Shown here: in pieces, positions 10,001-16,375 of the stretch
How positions within the stretch are numbered: the stretch's first letter is position 1
Layout of the letters: each line of letters starts with the position of its first letter
From: an uncultured Eubacteriales bacterium
GTDB taxonomy: Bacteria > Bacillota > Clostridia > Oscillospirales > Oscillospiraceae
Length of the DNA stretch: 21,145 nucleotides
Direction of reading: 5' to 3'
Assembly: GCA_900547315.1 (NCBI GenBank)
Contig: URGI01000031.1
Coordinates: forward strand, 1 to 21,145
The notes under the pieces: generated by a model
Database searches by the model: none
Told to the model about the DNA's origin: nothing
Seen by the model: the letters and a program-made list of their open reading frames with translations, nothing else
Translations under genes and position numbers: made by a program

Positions 10001-10581
10001 TCTATTCGCACCGGCTCATGCTCCGACGGGGAGAAAAAGTCCAGTATTCCCCCGCGCCGCGCGAACTGGCCTGCGCCCTCGACCTGCTCCGTGCGCGTAT
10101 AGCCGCAGCGCAGCAGCGCCGCCTCCACGTCCTCTATTGGATAGGAGCCGCCCGCGTCTATCTCAAATGCCGCGCGGCGCAGCGTCTCCGGCGGGATCGT
10201 GCGCTGAAGCAGCCCCGGTATCGACGCGACTGTGACTGCGCTCCGTCCCTCGGCGAGCGTGAACAGCGCGGCGAGCCGCTTCTGCTCCGCCTGACGCGAG
10301 GCGGCCTCGGTCGAATAGAATGTGAAATCGCGCATACCGAGGCATGTGACCTCCTCGCCCAGCATGGAGCGCAGGTCGTTTGCGAAATTCTCCGCCGTCG
10401 TGTCATCCGGACAGAGCACAAACAGCGGCGCGCCGGTTTTAAGGCGCAGTCCGGCAGCGAGGTTTGCCCGATGCACCGCCGAAAGGCCGGAAACGAGCGC
10501 AGGAAGCCCTCCGCTCTCCAGCAGACCAGGGAGGGCGGCGGCTTCCTTGTTTTCAAAAATCTGATTTACAAGAAGTTTCAT
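7075..10581 (-). CDS. mfd: Transcription-repair coupling factor
   Basis: Mfd is a DNA translocase that dislodges RNA polymerase stalled at lesions and recruits UvrA. At 1168 residues it has the normal length. The order is a UvrB-homology N-terminal part (about 1-340, with RRGGILDFFSP near 175), the RNA polymerase interaction domain (VGDYVVHENHGIGRF, about 505-518), an SF2 translocase with Walker A GDVGFGKT (about 654-661), DEEQ box (755-758), motif III SATPIPRT and motif VI GRVGRS, then a C-terminal TRCF domain. The ATG at 10581 has only a weak upstream GGA, about 17 bases away. It follows the acetyltransferase gene by 44 bases and is probably co-transcribed with it. Confidence 0.98.
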   Translation of the reverse strand: MKLLVNQIFENKEAAALPGLLESGGLPALVSGLSAVHRANLAAGLRLKTGAPLFVLCPDDTTAENFANDLRSMLGEEVTCLGMRDFTFYSTEAASRQAEQKRLAALFTLAEGRSAVTVASIPGLLQRTIPPETLRRAAFEIDAGGSYPIEDVEAALLRCGYTRTEQVEGAGQFARRGGILDFFSPSEHEPVRIEFWGDDVDSMGHFDVASQRRTEPLERCVILPAAETLPEMTAGGRDALCREIESFAEKYGRRRTSENAAALCATLRADADRLRGAALISDADRYLPVIYPMASAADYIPEDALIIFDQPGRCGERARDYTKQLAEDIRELTRRGVLAMSPDAFYLSWEALIKRLEDFPVYMAEAFTVGRSPLPPRTITSIPAKQLPSYAGSAQAAADDVALYLKQDYRVVVLAADERRAKVLQEFFGGKDIKALIYQELKKLPEPGSCAICIGSISAGMEYPGIRLAVLTDAQLIRNKTRKKSEKKLPPGRQKIESCADLSVGDYVVHENHGIGRFAGIVKMQVDGLEKDYIKISYAGTDSLYVPATQLDMVSKYTGAGEEKPVKLSKMGGTEWAKTRARAKSAAKDMAKKLIALYAERQRLPGYAFLPDSEWQREFEDNFGYTETDDQLRSIAEIKRDMEASVPMDRLLCGDVGFGKTEVALRAVMKCVLSGKQAAILVPTTVLAQQHYQTALQRFFGFPVNIAVMSRFKTGNQASKVLSDLATGKCDLVIGTHRLLSKDVKFKDLGLLVVDEEQRFGVTHKEHIKELARGVDVLTLSATPIPRTLNMAMSGIRDMSTLEEPPEDRLPVQTFVMEHDWNIIADAIRRELQRGGQVYYLHNRIDDIERTAKKISDLLEDVTVGVAHGQMDKNMLANVMENVANGQIQVLVCTTIIETGIDIPNVNTLIIEDADHLGLAQLHQIRGRVGRSTRRASAYLTFRRDKVLTEVAEKRLNAIRDFAAFGSGFKIAMRDLEIRGAGNLLGAEQSGHMIDVGYDMYMKLLSEAVLEARGIEVPARAECSADLAVAANIPDRYIPSQEQRMDIYRRIALIRTEEEADDLTDELIDRFGDPPPGVNALIHVALLRGESGKAGVTDISQKQGYLKFTLRDFDMEKLSALYARPEYKGRLRVEAGSKPCVSLRIKAKGRVIDEARAFVREWGAEKAE

Positions 10582-10602
10582 ATATAATTATATTTTCCGT
10601 AT

Positions 10603-10637
10603 CCGGAGGATATGACTCTGCGCTCTTATTCCTCCGG
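10603..10637 (-). other. Inverted repeat straddling the acetyltransferase stop codon
   Basis: CCGGAGGA (10603-10610) and its exact complement (10630-10637) can form an eight-base, GC-rich stem with a 19-base loop that contains the TAA stop of the upstream gene. No T-run follows on either strand, so it is not a classic terminator. It may influence mRNA stability or translation of mfd, which starts 22 bases further on. Confidence 0.4.
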
Positions 10638-11210
10638 CTTCCTTACCGGGCGGATATCTATCATTTTGTCCATTGCAAAGGGATTGAGTATCCGCGTGTA
10701 GAAATCGTTGATTATCCGGTGCTCGACCGGCTCGATCTCAAAGGTGCCCTTAATGGGCTTGACCATCAGCTCAACGGGCGCGCCGCCGATGCGATAATCG
10801 CTGTCGACAACGACGTAGCCGAAGCGCGCAAAGAACTTGCGCAGTCCCTTTATCATGCTGCCGTCCTCATCCTCGAAGGACGTAAGCTCCGCGATAATGC
10901 CCTGCCGGTCGGCGTAGCGCTTGTTTATCAGGCGCATCGCCGCAATGCCGACGCCTTTGCCGCGGTACCACGGCAGCACCGCCATGTACTTGAGCAGTAC
11001 ATAGCCGTACAGATTTTTGGTCAGCACGAGCGCGTACGCAACCTCAAGGCTGGATTCCTCGTCATAAACGACCAGCAGCTCCGCGCTGCCGTTCAGGAGC
11101 GCGCGGTGAAGACTGAGCTTGGAGATTATTTCCTCCTTCGCAAAATCCATCTCCAGAAGGCTGTAATACCTCTCAAGATCCTTATGTCCGCATTTTCTCA
11201 GATTCAGCAT
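10626..11210 (-). CDS. GNAT-family N-acetyltransferase, substrate unknown
   Basis: This 194-residue cytoplasmic protein has the GNAT acetyl-CoA binding signature: beta strand YVLLKYMAVLP followed by RGKGVG (83-88) and the helix IAAMRLINKR. It is somewhat longer than a minimal GNAT, with about 45 extra C-terminal residues. The start at 11210 is chosen because GGGGAAG lies just upstream and because it overlaps the exporter gene by seven bases (ATGCTGA), whereas the upstream ATG at 11246 would add 12 unrelated residues inside the exporter. The substrate cannot be named. Tight coupling to an ABC exporter makes a small molecule or toxic compound possible, but this is speculation. Confidence 0.85.
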   Translation of the reverse strand: MLNLRKCGHKDLERYYSLLEMDFAKEEIISKLSLHRALLNGSAELLVVYDEESSLEVAYALVLTKNLYGYVLLKYMAVLPWYRGKGVGIAAMRLINKRYADRQGIIAELTSFEDEDGSMIKGLRKFFARFGYVVVDSDYRIGGAPVELMVKPIKGTFEIEPVEHRIINDFYTRILNPFAMDKMIDIRPVRKPEE

Positions 11211-12964
11211 GACTCTTCCCCTTTCTCTATCTGCTGTGCGCGGCACAGCGCGGCGTACTCGCCGTTTTTAGCCATCAGCTCGCTGTGGCTGCCCATCTCA
11301 ACGATATGCTCGCCCTCGACAACGGCTATAACGTCCGCGTTTTTCACGGTGGAGAGCCGGTGGGCGATGATTATCGTTGTCCTGCCCTCGCTCAGCTCGT
11401 CAAGCGACGCCTGAATGCGCTGCTCGGTCACGGTGTCGAGCGCTGAGGTCGCCTCGTCGAGAATAAGTATCTTCGGGTTTTTCAGGAATACGCGCGCGAT
11501 GGATATTCTCTGCTTCTGTCCGCCGGAGAGCATCACGCCGCGCTCTCCGATATAGCTGTCGTAGCCGTCGGGCATCTCCATTATCTCGGAGTGTATCTGC
11601 GCTCTGACCGCGGCCTCGACGATCTCCTCGTCGGTCGCGTCCGGACGGCCGTAGCGGATGTTCTCGCGTATCGTACCGGCGAACATGAATACATCCTGCT
11701 GAATGACGCCGATATTGCGGCGGAGACTTGCCTGCGTCACATGGCGCACGTCGATGCCGTCCACCGTTACGCTGCCTTCGCACACGTCGTAGAATCTCGG
11801 CAGCAGCTGGCACAGCGTCGTTTTTCCGCCTCCGGACGGTCCGACGACCGCAAGGCACTGCCCCGCCGCGATGTGCAGGTCAACGTCGCTGAGAACGGGT
11901 ATGCCGTTGCCGTAATTAAAGCTGACGTGGTTATAATCTATTTTACCCTCAACTGCTCCAAGCTCCATGGCGTCCGGCGCGTCTTTTATCGTCGGCTCCG
12001 TGCGCATGACCTCAAGGAAGCGCGCGAAACCTGCCGTTCCCTGCATGTAAAGCTCCGCAAACTGCGTCAGCTTCCGCACCGGAGAGACAAAGGTGGAGAC
12101 ATAGAGCGAGAAGGTGATAAGGTCGATGTAATTCATCTTATTCTGCATGATGAGCAGGCCGCCGACCGCAATGACCACCACCTGAACTATGCCGGTAGTA
12201 AACTCCATACCGCTGTTGAACAGCCCCATCGACTTGTAGTATTCGACCTTTGAACCGCGAAACAGCTCGTTTGCGTGGTCAAACTTATCGCTCTCCTGAT
12301 CCTCGTTCGCAAAGGCTTTCGCGGTGCGGATGCCGGAGATGCTGCTCTCGATGGCGGAATATATCTCCGCCGTCTTGCGCTTGACCTCGATATTGGCTTC
12401 CTTCATCTTGATGCGCTGCTTTATCGTGAACCACGCGCAGAGCGGCAGCGCCAGCGTGATGACAAGCGCGAGCTGCCACTGCATCGCAAACATCACCGCT
12501 AGCGCGCCAACTATCGTCAGCGTGCATATCACGATGTTTTCCGGCCCGTGGTGCGCAAGCTCCGTTATCTCGAAAAGGTCGCTCGTGATGCGGCTCATAA
12601 GAACGCCGGTGCGGTTATGGTCATAGTAGCTGAACGACAGGCTCTGCATGTGCGTGAACACGTCGCGCCGCATATCGGACTCAACGAGCACGCCCATCTT
12701 GTGCCCTATGACCGTTATCACATAATACAGCCCCGCTTTCAGCACATATGCCAGTACCATCACGGCCATTACCGTGAAGAAAGTGGCGTAGAGCTTATTA
12801 GGGAGCATGACCTTCATGGAGTACCGCGAGACATAGGGAAAGATGAGGTCTATGAGCGCTACAAGGAGCGCACAGAGCATATCTATCCCGAATAGCTTTT
12901 TATGCCCCGCGATGTATGACATGAAGATACTGAAAGGTTTCGCGTTATAGTTTTTCTTGTTCAT
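11204..12964 (-). CDS. ABC exporter, fused membrane and ATPase half-transporter (MsbA/BmrA type)
   Basis: This 586-residue half-transporter is expected to work as a homodimer and export a lipid, drug or peptide. The type IV exporter membrane domain with about six helices covers residues 20-310. The ATPase domain has Walker A GPSGGGKT (375-382), Q-loop Gln422, signature LSGGQ (479-483), Walker B ILILDE (499-504, catalytic Glu504) and H-loop His535, so it looks fully active. There is no peptidase domain. An ATG at 13078 would add 38 residues that lie inside rnhA in another frame. The ATG at 12964, 13 bases after the rnhA stop, is preferred because it gives the usual family N-terminus. No partner half-transporter is adjacent. 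Confidence 0.92.
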   Translation of the reverse strand: MNKKNYNAKPFSIFMSYIAGHKKLFGIDMLCALLVALIDLIFPYVSRYSMKVMLPNKLYATFFTVMAVMVLAYVLKAGLYYVITVIGHKMGVLVESDMRRDVFTHMQSLSFSYYDHNRTGVLMSRITSDLFEITELAHHGPENIVICTLTIVGALAVMFAMQWQLALVITLALPLCAWFTIKQRIKMKEANIEVKRKTAEIYSAIESSISGIRTAKAFANEDQESDKFDHANELFRGSKVEYYKSMGLFNSGMEFTTGIVQVVVIAVGGLLIMQNKMNYIDLITFSLYVSTFVSPVRKLTQFAELYMQGTAGFARFLEVMRTEPTIKDAPDAMELGAVEGKIDYNHVSFNYGNGIPVLSDVDLHIAAGQCLAVVGPSGGGKTTLCQLLPRFYDVCEGSVTVDGIDVRHVTQASLRRNIGVIQQDVFMFAGTIRENIRYGRPDATDEEIVEAAVRAQIHSEIMEMPDGYDSYIGERGVMLSGGQKQRISIARVFLKNPKILILDEATSALDTVTEQRIQASLDELSEGRTTIIIAHRLSTVKNADVIAVVEGEHIVEMGSHSELMAKNGEYAALCRAQQIEKGEESC

Positions 12965-12977
12965 CTCTGTTTCCGTT

Positions 12978-13418
12978 TTATTCTGCAAATTTGTCCCGCT
13001 CGGCGACGGCCAGCGCGTCACAGCGGTTGTTATGAACATTTTCCGCATGACCCTTGACCCAATGATAATGAAGCTCATGCTTTTCGGTCAATTCGAGCAA
13101 AGTTTTCCACAAATCGCTGTTAAGCGCGGGCTTTTTGTCGGCCTTTACCCAGCCCTTGCTTCGCCACGACACCGCCCAGCCCTTGCTCAGCGCGTCGATG
13201 ACGTATTTTGAGTCTGAGTACAGCTCGACTATGCACGGCTCCTTCAGCGCCTGAAGTGCGGATATCACGCCCATAAGCTCCATGCGGTTGTTCGTCGTCT
13301 GCTTTTCGCCGCCCGACAGCTCCTTCTCCACGCCGTTGTAGCTGAGTATCGCTCCCCAGCCCCCCGGCCCCGGATTGCCGCTGCAAGCGCCGTCAGTATA
13401 AATTATGACTGTTTTCAT
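12978..13418 (-). CDS. rnhA: Ribonuclease HI
   Basis: RNase HI removes the RNA strand of RNA-DNA hybrids, including R-loops and primers. The protein has 146 residues with all expected active-site residues: Asp9 in YTDGACSGNPGPGG, Glu47 in NNRMELM, Asp69 in YSDSKY, His124 and Asp134, which line up with E. coli D10, E48, D70, H124 and D134. The WRSKGWVKADKKP segment corresponds to the basic substrate-binding protrusion seen in E. coli RNase HI. The start overlaps the stop of the upstream small membrane protein by four bases (ATGA), so the two are probably translationally coupled. Many Firmicutes rely on RNase HII or HIII, so a full HI enzyme here is informative. Confidence 0.96.
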   Translation of the reverse strand: MKTVIIYTDGACSGNPGPGGWGAILSYNGVEKELSGGEKQTTNNRMELMGVISALQALKEPCIVELYSDSKYVIDALSKGWAVSWRSKGWVKADKKPALNSDLWKTLLELTEKHELHYHWVKGHAENVHNNRCDALAVAERDKFAE

Positions 13419-13828
13419 TTGGTATAGTTATTCCTGTATTTTTTGAGTAGGTAGTTATATTCGCTGCGCTCGATAATTCCGTTTTTCAGAAAACCGTTAA
13501 GCTGGGCGATATACTTATCGCCGTTATCCGGCGTATATGCTTCCCGCCGCGGCTGAAAGGCTGCGCGCTCCTGCCGAAGGCGCAGGGGCTTTTCTTCCCG
13601 CGCGGCAGGCCGAGAAGCGCGCGGAGGCTGCGGCTTTTCGCCGCTGCGGGCATTTGCCTTTTTTGTTGAGGCCATAACTATTCCTATCACCGCAACGATT
13701 GAAAGCCCTATGATAATCACGGGCAGTACCGCCATGTTCCCGTCGTTTAACGCTCTGAGGAGCATGAGCAGCAGCACAACCACCGCCCAAGCCGGAGATT
13801 TGTTTTTGTTTTTCTTTTTATCGTCCAC
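13415..13828 (-). CDS. Small two-helix membrane protein with SHOCT-like C-terminus, unknown function
   Basis: I do not recognise this gene as a named family member. Its 137 residues comprise a lysine/asparagine-rich start, two hydrophobic segments (about 12-27 and 32-53), an Arg/Pro/Glu-rich disordered linker (about 55-100) and a C-terminal amphipathic motif (YIAQLNGFLKNGIIERSEYN, about 105-125) that resembles SHOCT domains. Translation starts at GTG (13826-13828), seven bases after AGGAG. It follows gyrA by 16 bases and overlaps rnhA by four, so it is a real member of the operon and not a chance reading frame. A topology with the linker and SHOCT-like end in the cytoplasm would be consistent with a membrane tether or regulator. 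Confidence 0.8.
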   Translation of the reverse strand: MDDKKKNKNKSPAWAVVVLLLMLLRALNDGNMAVLPVIIIGLSIVAVIGIVMASTKKANARSGEKPQPPRASRPAAREEKPLRLRQERAAFQPRREAYTPDNGDKYIAQLNGFLKNGIIERSEYNYLLKKYRNNYTK

Positions 13829-13844
13829 TTAGCTTCTCCTGAAA

Positions 13845-16361
13845 TCAGTTCTCGGGAGCATCTTCGCTCTTATCTTCTTCCGCGGCTTCTTCCTCGCGGT
13901 CGGTCTTTTCGATGCAGATAACGCGGCTGCCATCCATGATGCGCATAATACGCACGCCCTGAGTGGCGCGGCTGAGCAGCGAGATATTCGCCGCCGACAT
14001 TCTGATTATCGTGCCGTCGTCGGTGATGACAAGGATATCGTCCTCGTCGTTCACGACCTTGACGTCTGCGATCTTGCCGGTCTTATCGGTGACGTTGTAG
14101 TTCTTTATGCCGAGTCCGCCGCGGCCATGGACGGAGTATTCCTCGACCGGAGTGCGCTTGCCGTAGCCCTTCTCGGTTATTGTCAGCAGCGCCGAGCCTG
14201 CGCTGGTGCTGCCCGCGCCAATGACATAGTCGTCCCCGCGCAGCTTTATGCCGCGCACGCCGACGGCGGTTCTGCCCATGGGGCGCACATCCTGCTCGTT
14301 GAAGCAGACGGACATACCGTCGTGCGTTGCGATGAGGATGTTCTCGTCGCCGCCGGTCTGGATGACGGAGATAAGCTCGTCGCCCTCGTCAAGATTCAAC
14401 GCTCTTATGCCGTTTGCGCGGATGTTCTTCAGCGCGGCCTGGCCCATGCGCTTGACGGTGCCGTTGCGCGTGACAAAGACAAGGTAGCTGTCCTCATCCA
14501 GTCCGCGGCCGCCGATCATTGCGGCGATCTTCTCCTGATTCTCGGCGCTGTTGTCCATCTGGATTATATTCACCAGATTCGTGCCGCGCGCGGTGCGGCC
14601 GGCCTCAGGAATATTATAGCCCTTCTTGATATATACGCGGCCTGCCTTGGTGAAGAACAGAATATTATCGTGCGTGGACGCAGTGAACACGGTCTCCACG
14701 AAGTCCTCGTCCTTCGTCGCCATCGCGCGGACGCCCTTGCCGCCGCGCCCCTGGGCACGGTACTCACTGACGGGCAGGCGCTTGATATAGCCGCCGTGGG
14801 TCAGCGTAAAGACGCACTGCTCCTCTTCGATAAGATCCTCCATGTCGATCTCATCGACAACGTCCTGTATCTCGGTGCGGCGCTTGTCACCGTACTTATC
14901 GCGCAGCGCGATAAGCTCATCTTTCAGAACGCCCTTGATAAGCTCGGGGTCGGCAAGCAGGCTCTTGAGATAAGTGATCTTCTCTTCAAGCTCCTTGTAC
15001 TCAAGCTCCAGCTTCTCGCGGTTGAGTCCCTGAAGCGAGATAAGGCGCATATCACATATCGCCTGCGCCTGAACGTCGCTCAGGCCGAAGCGCTTCATCA
15101 AATTCTGCTTCGCGTCGTCGTAGCTGGTGCGGATGATGTGGATGACCTCGTCGATATTGTCCTGCGCGATGAGCAGGCCTTCCAACAGATGAGCGCGCTC
15201 CTCGGCCTTGCGCAGATCGTAGCGCGTGCGGCGGACGATGATGTCCTCCTGGAAGGTCAGGTACTCGTCGATAATGTGGCGCAGGGACAATATCTTCGGC
15301 TGACGCTGATTATTCACGAGCGCCAGCATATTTATCGAGAAGCTGGACTGCAGCGCGGTCTGCGCGAACAGCCGGTTCAGCACGACCTGCGGGTTCGCGT
15401 CGCGCTTGAGCTCAATGACCATGCGCATACCGTTGCGGTCGCTCTCGTCGCGCAGGTCGGAAATGCCCTCAAGGCGCTTTTCGCGCACCTGATCTGCGAT
15501 ATTCTTGATGAGCTGGCGCTTATTGACCTGATACGGCAGCTCGTTGACGATTATTCTGGTTCTGCGGTCGCGCCCGAACTCCTCAAACTCCGTGCGCGCG
15601 CGGACAATGACCCTGCCGCGGCCGGTGGCGTATGCCTGACGTATGCCGCTGCGCCCCATGATGATGCCCTTGGTCGGGAAATCAGGGCCTTTGATGTGCT
15701 GCATAAGGTCGGGCAGCGCCGCTTCCGGATTATCCAGCACGCAGACGCAGGCGTTTATGACCTCGGTGAGGTTGTGCGGCGGGATATTCGTCGCCATGCC
15801 GACGGCGATACCGCTGGAGCCGTTGACCAGCAGGTTCGGGAATCGGGAGGGCAGGACGCGCGGCTCCTTGCGGCTCTCGTCAAAGTTCGGATCCCAGTCG
15901 ACGGTCTCTTTGTCGATGTCGCGCAGCATCTCGTTGGATATTTTTGATAGTCTCGCCTCGGTATAACGGTATGCGGCAGGGGGGTCGCCGTCCACGGAAC
16001 CGAAGTTGCCGTGGCCGTCAACGAGCATATATCTCATCGAGAAGTCCTGCGCCAGACGCACCATTGCGTCGTAAACCGACGCGTCGCCGTGCGGATGGTA
16101 ACGCCCCAGCACATCGCCGACGCAGGTCGCGGACTTTTTGAAGGGCTTGTCGCTGGTGAGATTGTCCTCATACATCGCATACAGAATGCGGCGGTGCACG
16201 GGCTTGAGTCCGTCGCGCACGTCGGGCAGCGCTCTGCCGACGATGACGGACATGGCATAATCTCTGTAGCTGTCCTCCATTTCGCCAACCAGCTCAGATT
16301 CGGTTATGACCTGATTCGGGAAGGCTATATCTTCGGGTTTATAATCTCTCTTATGTGCCAT
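13845..16361 (-). CDS. gyrA: DNA gyrase subunit A
   Basis: This is the DNA-cleaving subunit of gyrase, which introduces negative supercoils with GyrB. It has 838 residues, within the normal range. The winged-helix domain carries the catalytic tyrosine in AAYRYTE (Tyr133). The quinolone-determining segment reads HPHGDASVYD (89-98), with Ala94 where E. coli has Ser83 and Asp98 where it has Asp87. The GyrA box QGRGGKG (537-543) marks the DNA-wrapping C-terminal domain and distinguishes it from ParC. The tail is acidic. ATG at 16361 follows GAGGAG, which overlaps the gyrB stop, giving a 14-base gap and probable coupling. Confidence 0.98.
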   Translation of the reverse strand: MAHKRDYKPEDIAFPNQVITESELVGEMEDSYRDYAMSVIVGRALPDVRDGLKPVHRRILYAMYEDNLTSDKPFKKSATCVGDVLGRYHPHGDASVYDAMVRLAQDFSMRYMLVDGHGNFGSVDGDPPAAYRYTEARLSKISNEMLRDIDKETVDWDPNFDESRKEPRVLPSRFPNLLVNGSSGIAVGMATNIPPHNLTEVINACVCVLDNPEAALPDLMQHIKGPDFPTKGIIMGRSGIRQAYATGRGRVIVRARTEFEEFGRDRRTRIIVNELPYQVNKRQLIKNIADQVREKRLEGISDLRDESDRNGMRMVIELKRDANPQVVLNRLFAQTALQSSFSINMLALVNNQRQPKILSLRHIIDEYLTFQEDIIVRRTRYDLRKAEERAHLLEGLLIAQDNIDEVIHIIRTSYDDAKQNLMKRFGLSDVQAQAICDMRLISLQGLNREKLELEYKELEEKITYLKSLLADPELIKGVLKDELIALRDKYGDKRRTEIQDVVDEIDMEDLIEEEQCVFTLTHGGYIKRLPVSEYRAQGRGGKGVRAMATKDEDFVETVFTASTHDNILFFTKAGRVYIKKGYNIPEAGRTARGTNLVNIIQMDNSAENQEKIAAMIGGRGLDEDSYLVFVTRNGTVKRMGQAALKNIRANGIRALNLDEGDELISVIQTGGDENILIATHDGMSVCFNEQDVRPMGRTAVGVRGIKLRGDDYVIGAGSTSAGSALLTITEKGYGKRTPVEEYSVHGRGGLGIKNYNVTDKTGKIADVKVVNDEDDILVITDDGTIIRMSAANISLLSRATQGVRIMRIMDGSRVICIEKTDREEEAAEEDKSEDAPEN

Positions 16362-16375
16362 TTGAAGCTAACTCC

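Noticed and set aside
12965..13078. Upstream ATG giving the ABC exporter 38 more residues
   Set aside because: It lies inside rnhA and encodes a sequence unlike exporter N-termini. ATG at 12964 starts just after the rnhA stop.
13103..13111. DnaA-box match TTTTCCACA within rnhA
   Set aside because: It is a single copy inside coding sequence, and about one match to the degenerate pattern is expected by chance in this window.
14127..15947. 606-codon open frame on the plus strand, antisense to gyrA
   Set aside because: The codon bias of a moderately GC-rich gene leaves the reverse frame free of stops. The translation is Ala/Val/Leu/Asp-rich without recognisable motifs, and gyrA is unmistakable.
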